Assembly: GCF_000217935.1 (NCBI RefSeq)
Contig: NZ_AFHI01000071.1
Coordinates: forward strand, 94,216-158,215
DNA: 64,000 bases
Direction: 5' to 3'
Origin: Rheinheimera sp. A13L
Lineage (GTDB): Bacteria > Pseudomonadota > Gammaproteobacteria > Enterobacterales > Alteromonadaceae
The notes below the pieces were generated by a model. That model searched no databases, was not told the origin of the DNA, and saw nothing but the letters and a program-made list of their open reading frames with translations. Below are positions 17,149 through 31,694 of the stretch, piece after piece. The first letter of the stretch is position 1; each line of letters starts with the position of its first letter. The position numbers and the translations under genes are program-made.

Positions 17149-18630
17149 ATGCAAGTTACAAGCAAAAAACCGGTCAGCATGCCGGACGCTTTTGTCATAC
17201 TTTTTTTTGTGATGATAGCGGCAGCTATTGCATCTCACCTTATTCCGGCTGGTTACTTTCAGATGTTACCGGAAACAGTAAATGCAGCAGGTGAAACGGT
17301 TAAAGCACGTATTGACCCAAATAGTTTTCAACTGGCGGCTGAACAAAATAAAGCAGTGCCTTTGTTTGGCGAAGGAGGTGAAGTTGGCTTTCTGAACTAT
17401 GCCTTTGAGGGTATGGTTTCAGGCGACAAAATGGGCGCAGCTATAGGGGTTATTGCCTTTATTCTGCTGACAGGTGGTGCCTTTGGCATCATTATGAAAA
17501 CGGGAGCTGTGAATAATGGCATTCTGGCTTTAATAGCAAAAACCAAAGACATAGACTTTTTGTTTATACCTTTGATGTTTTTTCTGTTTTCTTTAGGTGG
17601 TGCTGTCTTTGGCATGGGTGAAGAAGCCATCGCCTTTTGTATCGTTTTATTACCTTTAATGCTGGCTTTAGGTTACGACGCTATTACCACTGTACTGGTT
17701 ACTTATATAGCGACCCAAATTGGTTTTGCCACCTCCTGGATGAACCCATTCAGTGTGTCTATAGCTCAGGGTATAGCTGGATTGCCCCCTATGTCAGGGG
17801 CTGATTATCGTATTGCGCTTTGGGCAGTGTTCACCTTGTTTGGCATTATTTTTACCATGCGTTATGCCGCGAAAATTAAAAAGAACCCCGAACTTTCTGT
17901 CAGCTTTGCTTCAGATCAAAAACTGCGGGCTGTGCAGCAGGAACAACAAAGCAGTAGCTTCGGTACCTTAGACGCCGCTATTTTATTGCTCTTTGTTGCA
18001 GGCATTATCTGGGTAATTTGGGGTGTAGTAGCCAGGGGATATTATATTCCTGAAATTGCCACTCAGTTTTTTGCATTGGGTGTCGCCACAGCCATATTGG
18101 CTGTAATTGGCAAACGACTGACGGTGAACGAATCAGCTGATGCCTTTAAACACGGCGCAGCTGAGTTATTACCTGCCGCCATGATAGTAGGTATGGCCAA
18201 AGGCATAGTGCTGCTTTTAGGGGGAGACGATGCAACAGAACCTTCAATACTTAATACTTTACTGCATTATGCCGGCAGTAGCTTTGATGGTTTTTCAGCT
18301 TATGTTTCTGCCTGGTTTATGTTGATTTTCCAATCGGTATTTAACTTCTTTGTCACCTCAGGTTCAGGTCAGGCTGCTTTAACTATGCCTCTGGTCGCCC
18401 CTTTGGCCGATTTAGTGGGTGTATCTCGGCAGATTGCCGTTTTGGCCTTTCAACTGGGTGATGGTTTAACCAACTGCATAGTGCCTACATCAGCTTCTTT
18501 AATTGGTTGTTTAGGGGTAGTGCGGGTTGACTGGATGTTATGGGCAAAGTTTGCCTGGCGCTTGCAGCTTTGGCTTTTTGCGCTTGCAAGTACAGCAATA
18601 CTGGTAGCAGTAGCCATTGGATATCAATAA
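17149..18630 (+). CDS. YfcC-type membrane carrier (DcuC/arginine-antiporter-like superfamily)
   Basis: 493 residues with about 12 hydrophobic segments. It starts VSMPDAFVILFFVMIAAAIASHLIPAGYF, the usual opening of the YfcC/DUF1504-like C4-dicarboxylate or amino-acid carriers (PF03606 family), and carries FSLGGAVFGMGEEAIAFCIVLLPLMLALGYD and the second-half mirror SGSGQAALTMPLVAPLADLVGVSRQ. It probably moves an amino acid or dipeptide across the inner membrane. It is placed between a TonB-dependent receptor and a dipeptidase-like gene 9 bases downstream, so the substrate is likely an acidic or isoaspartyl peptide; this is inference from context. Confidence 0.82.
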   Translation: MQVTSKKPVSMPDAFVILFFVMIAAAIASHLIPAGYFQMLPETVNAAGETVKARIDPNSFQLAAEQNKAVPLFGEGGEVGFLNYAFEGMVSGDKMGAAIGVIAFILLTGGAFGIIMKTGAVNNGILALIAKTKDIDFLFIPLMFFLFSLGGAVFGMGEEAIAFCIVLLPLMLALGYDAITTVLVTYIATQIGFATSWMNPFSVSIAQGIAGLPPMSGADYRIALWAVFTLFGIIFTMRYAAKIKKNPELSVSFASDQKLRAVQQEQQSSSFGTLDAAILLLFVAGIIWVIWGVVARGYYIPEIATQFFALGVATAILAVIGKRLTVNESADAFKHGAAELLPAAMIVGMAKGIVLLLGGDDATEPSILNTLLHYAGSSFDGFSAYVSAWFMLIFQSVFNFFVTSGSGQAALTMPLVAPLADLVGVSRQIAVLAFQLGDGLTNCIVPTSASLIGCLGVVRVDWMLWAKFAWRLQLWLFALASTAILVAVAIGYQ

Positions 18631-18639
18631 GGACATAAA

Positions 18640-19821
18640 ATGAGCACAGTAAAACTATTTAAAAATGCCCATCTGATAAGCCCTGTGGATTTGGGCACAA
18701 TGGATCTTTTAGTAGCAGGTTCACAGATCGCAGCTTTGCAGCCTGGTTTTGATACCGGCAGCAGTAATTTGCCCATCGAAGTGATTGATGCCAGCGATTG
18801 CTATTTAGTGCCGGGTTTTGTTGATTCTTTAGTGCATTTTATTGGTGGTGGCGGTGAAGGTGGTTTTGCCAGCCGCACTCCTGAAATGCAGCTAACAGAT
18901 GCCACTTTAGGCGGAGTCACCACAGCCATTGGCGTTTTGGGCACTGACGCCACCACCAGAACTTTAACTAATCTGCTGGCCAAAGCTCATGCGTTGGAAA
19001 CTGAAGGTATCAGTACTTATTGCCATACAGGTTCTTACGAAATTCCATGCCGGACTTTAATGGGCTCCATCACAGACGACCTGATCCTGATCGACAAATT
19101 TATTGGAGTAGGCGAAATAGCCATCAGCGATTTCCGTTCTTCTCAGCCCACTAAAGACGAAATTCGTAAAGTGGCAGCTGCGGCTAAAGTGGGTGGCATT
19201 TTATCAGGCAAAGCTGGCCTGGTCAGTGTGCATGTAGGGAGCGGAGATTCTTTATTACAGCCGCTATGGCAAGCAGTTGAAGGTACAGAGCTTAAACTGT
19301 CACAGTTCTACCCTACTCATATTAACCGCAATGAAGCTGTATTTCAGGCCGGTCTTGAGTTTGCTAAGGCGGGTGGTGTTATTGATTTTACCACCAGCAC
19401 CACCAGCTACGACTTACAACATGGCGAAGTAGCAGCTGCAGCAGCTTTAGCCAGAGCTTTAGAGGCAGGTATTCCGGCCATGAATCTGACATTAAGCTCA
19501 GATGGCAATGCCAGTTTGCCTGTCTATAACGACCATGGAGAATTAGTTGGGCTTGAGGTAGGTCAGGTACAAACTTTATATCAGGTCGCCCGCCAGGCAG
19601 TGCTTGAATACCGGGTCTCTTTACCTGATGCCATCACTGCTATTACTGCAGCACCAGCAGCAGTATTGGGGTTGAAGCAAAAAGGCCGTATTGCAGCAGG
19701 AATGGACGCAGACTTAGTGCTTTTGCATAAAAGTGATTTGACCATCCGTGATGTTTTTGCCAAAGGCCGTCAATTGGTGAAAGACGGCAAGGCGCTGGTA
19801 AAAGGTACTTTTGAAAAGTAA
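18640..19821 (+). CDS. Isoaspartyl-dipeptidase-like amidohydrolase (IadA family), altered metal site
   Basis: 393 residues, similar along its whole length to E. coli IadA (390), which cleaves beta-aspartyl dipeptides. Shared features are FIGGGGEGGFASRTPE (about 67-82), TGSYEIPCRT (130-139), His198 (VHVG), PTHINRN with His227 and SSDGN with Asp288. The metal-binding HxH of strand 1, His68/His70 in E. coli, reads Leu64-Val-His66 here (GFVDSLVHFIGG), and the bridging Lys162 is Glu159. The remaining ligands align at constant offset. Either the enzyme works with a different metal arrangement or it has changed activity. It ends an apparent receptor-carrier-enzyme operon and has AAGGA before its ATG. 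Confidence 0.82.
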   Translation: MSTVKLFKNAHLISPVDLGTMDLLVAGSQIAALQPGFDTGSSNLPIEVIDASDCYLVPGFVDSLVHFIGGGGEGGFASRTPEMQLTDATLGGVTTAIGVLGTDATTRTLTNLLAKAHALETEGISTYCHTGSYEIPCRTLMGSITDDLILIDKFIGVGEIAISDFRSSQPTKDEIRKVAAAAKVGGILSGKAGLVSVHVGSGDSLLQPLWQAVEGTELKLSQFYPTHINRNEAVFQAGLEFAKAGGVIDFTTSTTSYDLQHGEVAAAAALARALEAGIPAMNLTLSSDGNASLPVYNDHGELVGLEVGQVQTLYQVARQAVLEYRVSLPDAITAITAAPAAVLGLKQKGRIAAGMDADLVLLHKSDLTIRDVFAKGRQLVKDGKALVKGTFEK

Positions 19822-19865
19822 AAGCCTCCGTTAAGAGTTGATTTTCCATTCCATCATCCCAATTT

Positions 19866-19905
19866 AGCGAATATCCGACAGATTTAGTCGGGTATTCGCT
19901 TTTTT
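19866..19905 (+). terminator. Rho-independent terminator after the IadA-like gene
   Basis: AGCGAATATCCGAC (19866-19879) pairs with GTCGGGTATTCGCT (19887-19900) with one G-T pair, followed by six T. It closes the receptor-carrier-enzyme unit. Confidence 0.88.
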
Positions 19906-19947
19906 CGCTTAAGCTATTCGAAAAAAATCAGCTTATAGAGCACATAT

Positions 19948-19982
19948 TTTATACCGGCCCACGCAGCAAAATATGGTATAAA
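19948..19982 (+). promoter_or_regulatory. Inverted repeat upstream of folE2
   Basis: TTTATACC (19948-19955) and GGTATAAA (19975-19982) form a perfect 8-bp inverted repeat with a 19-base spacer, 110 bases before the folE2 start. It might be a leader hairpin or an operator. It does not read as the Zur box expected for some folE2 genes. Confidence 0.35.
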
Positions 19983-20090
19983 GTGCGCCAAATTTTCAGC
20001 AAGGTTTTCTATACAACCAACGAAATGATGCTACGGCTTCAGGAACGGCGGAGACAGAAAATCTTGCATTTGACGGACATTGGAGTATTC

Positions 20091-21017
20091 ATGCCGACCA
20101 CTATGCCAGATGTAGCTAACCATTCTTCCGCCACCACTGAAGGTGTATTGGATTGGGTTGGCATGAGCCATATTGAACTGCCACTGATGTTTAGTGTGGC
20201 AGGCGAAGCACCACGCCAGGTCAGCGCCAAAGTTGAAGCTTTTGTGAACTTAAAAGATCCAAAGGCCAAAGGCATTCATATGTCGCGGCTTTATCTGTTA
20301 TTGGATCAGCTGTCGATTGAATCCAGTTTAAGTTTTGCCACATTAAGCGAACTGCTGCACGAATTTATCAGCAGTCACGAAGACTTAAGTACTCATGCTT
20401 TTGTAAAGTTTGATTTCGAATTGCATTTACGCCGTAAAGCTTTAATCACAGAAAAACAAGGCTGGAAAGCCTACCCTGTGACTATCACTGGCCAGTTAAA
20501 AGACGGAAAATTAGGTGTAGAGATGAAGGTGAACGTACCTTACTCTTCCACTTGCCCTTGCTCTGCAGCTTTAGCCCGTCAGCTTATTCAGGAAGCTTTT
20601 GTCGCTAAGTTTGCCGGTCACCAGCAAGTGAGTGCTGAACTGGTAAAAGACTGGTTAGGCACCACTCAGGGCATAGTAGCAACACCACACAGTCAGCGCT
20701 CCATCGCTGAAATAAAAGTACAGCTGAATAATAAAGTGGCTGACTTCCCTGTGATAGCTTTAATAGACGCTATTGAAGATGCTTTGCAAACGCCGGTTCA
20801 GGCTGCAGTTAAACGCGCTGACGAACAAGAGTTTGCCCGCTTAAACGGTCAAAACCTGATGTTTTGCGAAGATGCAGCCCGTCGTTTAAAACACGCCCTG
20901 AACCAATTGTCTGAATTTGATGATTTCTGGCTGCGGGTAAACCACTATGAATCTCTGCATGCGCATGACGCAGTTGCAGTGACAGTCAAAGGTGTTTCAA
21001 ACGGCTATCACGCATAA
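20091..21017 (+). CDS. folE2: GTP cyclohydrolase FolE2 (type IB)
   Basis: 308 residues from the ATG at 20091, which has GGAG five bases upstream; an in-frame GTG at 19983 has none and the extra residues do not look conserved. FolE2 converts GTP to 7,8-dihydroneopterin triphosphate, the first step to folate and queuosine. Family features are [13 protein letters not shown] near the start, KGIHMSRLY, and the active-site Cys155 in [15 protein letters not shown]. Unlike FolE it does not depend strictly on zinc and is often induced in zinc limitation. It is a single-gene unit with terminators on both sides. Confidence 0.93.
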   Translation: MPTTMPDVANHSSATTEGVLDWVGMSHIELPLMFSVAGEAPRQVSAKVEAFVNLKDPKAKGIHMSRLYLLLDQLSIESSLSFATLSELLHEFISSHEDLSTHAFVKFDFELHLRRKALITEKQGWKAYPVTITGQLKDGKLGVEMKVNVPYSSTCPCSAALARQLIQEAFVAKFAGHQQVSAELVKDWLGTTQGIVATPHSQRSIAEIKVQLNNKVADFPVIALIDAIEDALQTPVQAAVKRADEQEFARLNGQNLMFCEDAARRLKHALNQLSEFDDFWLRVNHYESLHAHDAVAVTVKGVSNGYHA

Positions 21018-21045
21018 GTTCCGCATAAAAATATAGTGTAAATTA

Positions 21046-21077
21046 CAAAAAAAGGTCGCATCAGCGGCCTTTTTTTT
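21046..21077 (+). terminator. Rho-independent terminator after folE2
   Basis: AGGTCGC (21053-21059) pairs with GCGGCCT (21064-21070, one G-T pair); the stem is preceded by seven A and followed by seven T, so it may work on both strands. Confidence 0.88.
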
Positions 21078-21078
21078 C

Positions 21079-21476
21079 GCCCTTTTGCCTTGAAATCAGT
21101 AAAAACCACTTCTTTCTGTAATTTTATTACAAATCAGTCTGTTCAGTGCCTCAGATAAAATAGTAGAACAAATGCGCCAGACTGGTCTTGCAATTTCCGC
21201 CTGAACTGGGTATATCTAACTGGTTATTTATGGATAGACGTCTAAACGCCATAAAAACAACTATGCGGACCACCTAACTGACTGAAAGCAGAGCTGTTGT
21301 TTTCTTTCAGGGATAAAAACGCCACTTACAAGAATAATAATTCAATAAACTAACATTTTTACCCAGTTAAATTGATATTGCAGCGCGATAACGAGTGATA
21401 AAACGTCGTCAACAAAGCTGCAGCTTCAGAAACTAAGGGTATATTTATTTTTCAGGACAGGTTTGGAGGAAGAGTC
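21079..21476. other. Long intergenic region upstream of gltB
   Basis: About 400 bases with no gene. It must hold the gltBD promoter and leader. GGAGGAAGAG just before the gltB ATG is a strong ribosome-binding site. A perfect AGACGTCT octamer occurs at 21236-21243, but not in the tandem form needed for a MetJ operator. I see no other clear signal. Confidence 0.4.
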
Positions 21477-27367
<5,891 letters not shown>

Positions 27368-27382
27368 TTTTATATCGGGTTT

Positions 27383-27440
27383 ACTGTAGGGGCGGTTGAC
27401 GGGCAGGGACAAGCCCAGCCCCTACAGTACCCGCCTGTCT
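27383..27440. repeat. GTAGGGGCGGG-type intergenic palindrome after gltD
   Basis: ACTGTAGGGGC (27383-27393) pairs perfectly with GCCCCTACAGT (27418-27428). The outer sequence CTGTAGGGGCGG ... TACCCGCCTGTCTC closely matches the hairpin after arcA (11275-11306), as if one family member had an extra insert. It may act as the gltBD terminator although no T tract follows directly. Confidence 0.6.
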
Positions 27441-27615
27441 CGCCAATGTATCAATAAAGGGCATCAGCTAACACTGGTGCCTTTTTGTTTTCTGTTTGTC
27501 TGGACTACACCTAAAGTCTATGCACCTTAAGTCTAAGTTCGCTTTGCATCATAGTTAGCTAAAGTAAGCAGATAACAAAAGCACAGCGATAACTAAAAAC
27601 TGACAGGGTACCTCT

Positions 27616-29523
27616 ATGACGTCAACCACATCGCTTTATCAGCAGCATAGCGAGCTCGCAAAAACAGATCCAGAGCAGTTCTGGGCTTTGCAGGCCAACA
27701 AACTGGCCTGGTATCAAAAGCCGACCAGCATGTTAAAAAAGCTGGATGATCATCATTACCAATGGTTTAGCGATGGTGTAATGAACACTTGTTATATGGC
27801 GCTGGATCATCAGATTGAACAAGGCCGTGGCAATCAAACAGCTTTGATTTATGACTCTCCCGTTACCGGCACCAGCAAAAAATACAGCTACCAACAGCTC
27901 TGGGACCAGGTGGCGCTTTTTGCTGGTGTGCTCAAAGCCAATGGCCTGGAAAAAGGTGATCGGGTGGTGATTTATATGCCGATGATCCCAGAAGCAGCCA
28001 TAGCTATGCTGGCAGTGGCTCGTTTAGGCGCAGTGCATTCTGTGGTTTTTGGTGGTTTCTCTTCACATGAGCTGGCGATGCGTATCGATGATGCAGAGCC
28101 AAAACTCATTATCAGCGCTTCCTGTGGTATTGAAATTAACCGCATTATTGCCTACAAACCTCTGCTGGACGAAGCCTTGCAAAAAGCCAGTCACAAGGTA
28201 AGTGGCAGCATTGTGTATCAACGTCAGCATCAGCCCTGTGAATTAGTGGCGGGCCGGGATCTGGACTGGCAACAACAAATGCTACTGGCAGAACCTGCTG
28301 CCTGCGTGCCAGTGCTTGCTACAGATCCGCTTTATATTCTGTATACCTCAGGCACCACAGGTAAACCCAAAGGGGTTGTGCGGGACAATGGCGGCCATGC
28401 AGTGGCTTTACATTACAGTATGCAGGCTGTGTACGACACCAAACCAGGCGATGTATTCTGGGCAGCTTCAGATGTGGGCTGGGTGGTTGGTCATTCTTAT
28501 ATTGTGTATGCCCCCCTGCTCGCTGGTTGCACTACAGTTTTGTACGAAGGCAAACCTGTATTTACGCCAGATGCCAGTGCTTTTTGGCGGGTCTGTGCCG
28601 AACATAAAGTGAATGTATTGTTTGCGGCTCCCACCGCCTTTCGGGCTATTCGAAAAGAAGATCCGCAAGCTGCGCTTCAAACTTATGATTTATCTGCACT
28701 GAAGTATATTTTTATGGCAGGCGAACGACTTGACCCTGCTACTTACCATTGGGTGGTCGATAAAATTGGCAAACCAGTGATCGATCATTGGTGGCAAACT
28801 GAAACAGGCTGGCCTATCAGCGCCAATCCGGCTGGGCTTGAATTAATGAACGCCAAAGCAGGTTCATCCACAGTACCAGTGCCGGGTTTTAAGGTAGAAA
28901 TTCTGGATGAAAGTGGCTTGCCTGTACCTGCCAATCAACAAGGTTATATAGCGCTTAAGCTGCCGTTACCTCCTGGCTGCTTAAGCAGTATCTGGGGCAA
29001 TGACGAACGTTTTGTGGATGGTTATTTATCAACCTTCCCAGGTTATTACGCCAGTGGCGATGGCGGTTATATAGACGAAGACGGCTATTTATTTGTTATG
29101 GGCCGCACTGACGATGTGATTAACGTAGCAGGCCACCGTTTATCCACAGGTGAAATGGAGCAAATAGTTGCCAGCCACCCTGCCGTCGCCGAATGTTGTG
29201 TGATAGGTATTTATGAGGCCATTAAAGGCCAGCAACCTTTGGCTATGGTGCTGGTGAAAAATGGTGTGGATATAAGTGAAAACCAACTGGAAGCCGAATT
29301 GATCGCTATGGTGCGACAGGAAATAGGTGCTTTGGCTTGTTTTAAAAAAGCCATTATAGTCCAGCGTTTACCTAAAACCCGCTCAGGCAAAATATTGCGT
29401 AAATTGCTAAGGCAAATAGCCACTGGCAGCGACTATACAGTGCCATCGACTATAGACGACCCGGCCTGTTTACCTGAGCTGGCAGAGCTTATGCAGCAAA
29501 AGGATTTAATTGGCGGTAACTAA
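27616..29523 (+). CDS. prpE: Propionyl-CoA synthetase PrpE (acyl-CoA synthetase)
   Basis: 635 residues (Salmonella PrpE 628). It activates propionate with ATP and CoA. The N-terminal acetyl-CoA-synthetase cap is present (FWALQANKLAWYQKP). The ATP/AMP motif is YILYTSGTTGKPKGVVRDNGG, followed by WWQTETGWPI, ASGDGGYIDEDGYLFVMGRTDD and the acetylatable catalytic Lys592 in PKTRSGKILRK. RDNGGH after the P-loop and the length separate it from Acs. No prpBC/acnD genes are nearby, so it may be used for propionate or related short acids outside a 2-methylcitrate operon. Confidence 0.87.
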   Translation: MTSTTSLYQQHSELAKTDPEQFWALQANKLAWYQKPTSMLKKLDDHHYQWFSDGVMNTCYMALDHQIEQGRGNQTALIYDSPVTGTSKKYSYQQLWDQVALFAGVLKANGLEKGDRVVIYMPMIPEAAIAMLAVARLGAVHSVVFGGFSSHELAMRIDDAEPKLIISASCGIEINRIIAYKPLLDEALQKASHKVSGSIVYQRQHQPCELVAGRDLDWQQQMLLAEPAACVPVLATDPLYILYTSGTTGKPKGVVRDNGGHAVALHYSMQAVYDTKPGDVFWAASDVGWVVGHSYIVYAPLLAGCTTVLYEGKPVFTPDASAFWRVCAEHKVNVLFAAPTAFRAIRKEDPQAALQTYDLSALKYIFMAGERLDPATYHWVVDKIGKPVIDHWWQTETGWPISANPAGLELMNAKAGSSTVPVPGFKVEILDESGLPVPANQQGYIALKLPLPPGCLSSIWGNDERFVDGYLSTFPGYYASGDGGYIDEDGYLFVMGRTDDVINVAGHRLSTGEMEQIVASHPAVAECCVIGIYEAIKGQQPLAMVLVKNGVDISENQLEAELIAMVRQEIGALACFKKAIIVQRLPKTRSGKILRKLLRQIATGSDYTVPSTIDDPACLPELAELMQQKDLIGGN

Positions 29524-29582
29524 GTCAACACGTCCTAACTACTTTGCAGTAAAGTAAAACAAAGTGTTTACTAAGAAGCCTT

Positions 29583-30611
29583 ATGAGCAGTTATCAGCCA
29601 GTACTTGCCAAAGCACCGACCCAACTTATTCAAGCCAATGGCCAACCAGCCTTTGGCTTGTTTGACGGTTCCGTTGTGGATTTTAATGTGCAGGATTTTG
29701 TTTATCAAAACCTGATGGATAACAAAGCCAGCGCCCTCGCCCGCTATTTTAACTATAAACAGTTTCAGTTTATTTGTGTCACAGGTTCAGACTGGTTGCT
29801 GGCTGTAGCTATTGCTGATATTCGGTATGCCAATTCTGGTTTTGCTTATTTGTATCGTTTTGACACAAAGCAGGCTGTTAGCAAAGGCTTATTATTGCCT
29901 GGTGCTTTGGGCTGCCAAATGAGTGATTCACCTTCTGCTGGCGAAGCTAAACAACAGTTTGGCGCTTATCAAGTGGCCATAAAAACCAGCGCCACAAACT
30001 GGCAATTAAGTATCGACACCAACGAGTTAAAAGTTGATTTAAGCATAGAAAAAGCCGAGCAAATGCCTTTGGCTTTATGCGCACCTACGGGCTACAACGG
30101 TTTTACTTACACCGAAAAATCCAATGCTTTAAAGGTATCAGGCCAGCTTGAACTTCAGGGCAACCCATTAGATTTAACTAATGCTTTAGCTGGTTATGAT
30201 TTCTCGGCAGGTTTTATGCGCCGCCAAACCAGTTGGCGCTGGGCCAGTATCAACGCCATGGTTGAAGGCAAAGCTTTTGGTTTGAATATGGCGGCTGGTG
30301 TCAATGAAACCGGGCTTTGTGAAAATGCGCTTTGGTTTGATGGCCACATTCAGCATCTAAGCCCTGCGTCTTTTGTGTTTGATCGCAAAGACAATACTAA
30401 GGCGTGGCAAGTCAGCAGTCTTTGCGGCGAAGTTCAGCTTGAATTTACACCTTTGTATTGCCGTCAGGAGAAGGTCAATATAGCTTTACTTGCCAGTAAC
30501 TTCCGCCAGTATGTTGGGCTTTATAGCGGGTTTGTATTGCTTCAAAACGGCACGAGATTAGAACTGGACGCGGTAAAAGGGCTGGCAGAAGATCATTATG
30601 CCAAGTGGTAA
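29583..30611 (+). CDS. DUF2804 family protein
   Basis: 342 residues, no signal peptide or membrane segment. It has the pattern of DUF2804: a beta-rich protein with FGLFDGSVVDFN, FNYKQFQFICV and FDFSAGFMRRQTSWRWAS-like segments (here YDFSAGFMRRQTSWRWASI) and a GLNMAAGVNETGLCENALWF stretch. Its function is unknown; the fold resembles lipocalin-like beta-barrels of the AttH/CrtC type. It is followed closely by the TIGR03643 gene. Confidence 0.8.
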   Translation: MSSYQPVLAKAPTQLIQANGQPAFGLFDGSVVDFNVQDFVYQNLMDNKASALARYFNYKQFQFICVTGSDWLLAVAIADIRYANSGFAYLYRFDTKQAVSKGLLLPGALGCQMSDSPSAGEAKQQFGAYQVAIKTSATNWQLSIDTNELKVDLSIEKAEQMPLALCAPTGYNGFTYTEKSNALKVSGQLELQGNPLDLTNALAGYDFSAGFMRRQTSWRWASINAMVEGKAFGLNMAAGVNETGLCENALWFDGHIQHLSPASFVFDRKDNTKAWQVSSLCGEVQLEFTPLYCRQEKVNIALLASNFRQYVGLYSGFVLLQNGTRLELDAVKGLAEDHYAKW

Positions 30612-30626
30612 CTTAGCGATTTACTA

Positions 30627-30941
30627 ATGGTCCGACAGACAAAAAATAACGTATTCAGTTGCCTGTCCAACATATCAAGTACATACATAGTGAACACTTA
30701 TAGCCCTGAAGACTTATCCCGTATTATTGAAATGGCATGGGAAGACAGAACACCTTTTGAAGCCATAGAAAACTTATATGGCTTAAACCAGCACCAGCTG
30801 ATTGATTTGATGCGTAAAGAGCTAAAACGCAGCGGATTTGAATTATGGCGTAAACGCACAACAGGCCGCACTACTAAACATTTAAAGTTACGGTCGCCGG
30901 AAATTAATCGTGGTTACTGCCCTACTCAGTACAAGAGATAG
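30627..30941 (+). CDS. TIGR03643/DUF2805 family small protein
   Basis: 104 residues as drawn. The conserved core is LSRIIEMAWEDRTPFEAIENL, LMRKELKRSGFELWRKRTTG and RTTKHLKLRSPE, a signature of the TIGR03643 (DUF2805) family; it looks like a small basic helix-turn-helix protein but its role is unknown. The first 21 residues are not part of the core, and a GTG at 30690 just before NTYSPEDLS is an alternative start; neither has a good ribosome-binding site. The stop codon lies inside a tandem 16-base duplication. Confidence 0.8.
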   Translation: MVRQTKNNVFSCLSNISSTYIVNTYSPEDLSRIIEMAWEDRTPFEAIENLYGLNQHQLIDLMRKELKRSGFELWRKRTTGRTTKHLKLRSPEINRGYCPTQYKR

Positions 30942-30957
30942 TCAGTACAAGAGATAA
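30926..30957 (+). repeat. Tandem duplication spanning the TIGR03643 stop codon
   Basis: TCAGTACAAGAGATAG (30926-30941) is followed directly by TCAGTACAAGAGATAA (30942-30957). The first copy encodes the last codons and stop of the small protein; the second forms the leader of the cupin gene, whose ATG is at 30963. Confidence 0.8.
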
Positions 30958-30962
30958 ACAGT

Positions 30963-31694
30963 ATGACTTTATTACCCTGGGCTCAAATGAGCAGTGAAAT
31001 AAATACTGATTTGAGTCGGCGTATTGTGCAAACGCCAGAGCAAGCACTCTGGTATGAGTCTCCAGCCAAAGATATTCACAGAAGACCTTTCGACAGAATG
31101 GGCGCAGAAGTGGCCAAAGCCACCAGCATAGTGCGCTATTTGCCCGGCAGTCAGTTTGCCGCACATCAGCATGGCGGTGGCGAAGAAATTCTGGTGCTTG
31201 AAGGCACCTTTTCTGATGAACATGGCGATTACCCTCCAGGTACTTACTTACGTAATCCCCCCGGCACTTCACACGCACCTTTTTCCAAAGAGGGTTGCTT
31301 ATTACTGGTGAAGCTGTGGCAATTTAGCCAAGGTGATACAGAACAACTTTGTATCCGACCAGAGCAACAGCACTGGCAGCCAGGTTTAGTACCGGGCTTA
31401 CAGGTACTGCCGTTGCATCAGTTCGACGGCATCAACACGGCCTTAGTGCGCTGGGCACCCAATACCAACTTTCAGCCTCATGTGCATGCTGGTGGCGAAG
31501 AAATTTACGTACTCGAAGGTGTGTTTCAGGACGAGTTTGGCAGCTACCCCAAAGGCAGTTGGTTACGCAGCCCTGGCTTAAGCAAGCACCAGCCTTTTAC
31601 TGGTGTTGAAGGCGCATTGATTTATGTCAAAGTGGGGCATTTAGGGGCACAATTGTTGGGTGACCACATCAGCGCCCCCCAAGCAAACACTTAA
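30963..31694 (+). CDS. Two-cupin ChrR-like protein
   Basis: 243 residues with two similar cupin domains. The metal motifs are FAAHQHGGGEEILVLEGTF in the first half and FQPHVHAGGEEIYVLEGVF in the second, each with two His and one Glu. Both are followed by a D-(E)-(H/F)-G-x-Y-P-x-G-(T/S)-(Y/W)-L-R-(N/S)-P turn typical of the ChrR cupin domain. ChrR itself is a zinc anti-sigma factor, but here the N-terminal anti-sigma part is missing and there is no sigma-factor gene beside it, so a metal-dependent enzyme or sensor role is more likely. It ends 4 bases inside the convergent hydrolase gene. Confidence 0.82.
   Translation: MTLLPWAQMSSEINTDLSRRIVQTPEQALWYESPAKDIHRRPFDRMGAEVAKATSIVRYLPGSQFAAHQHGGGEEILVLEGTFSDEHGDYPPGTYLRNPPGTSHAPFSKEGCLLLVKLWQFSQGDTEQLCIRPEQQHWQPGLVPGLQVLPLHQFDGINTALVRWAPNTNFQPHVHAGGEEIYVLEGVFQDEFGSYPKGSWLRSPGLSKHQPFTGVEGALIYVKVGHLGAQLLGDHISAPQANT

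Noticed and set aside
19983..20090. 36-residue N-terminal extension of FolE2
   Set aside because: GTG start without ribosome-binding site; the internal ATG at 20091 has GGAG five bases upstream.
21236..21243. AGACGTCT octamer upstream of gltB, identical to the MetJ box
   Set aside because: MetJ needs at least two adjacent octamers; the neighbouring eight bases on each side do not match, and gltB is not a methionine gene.
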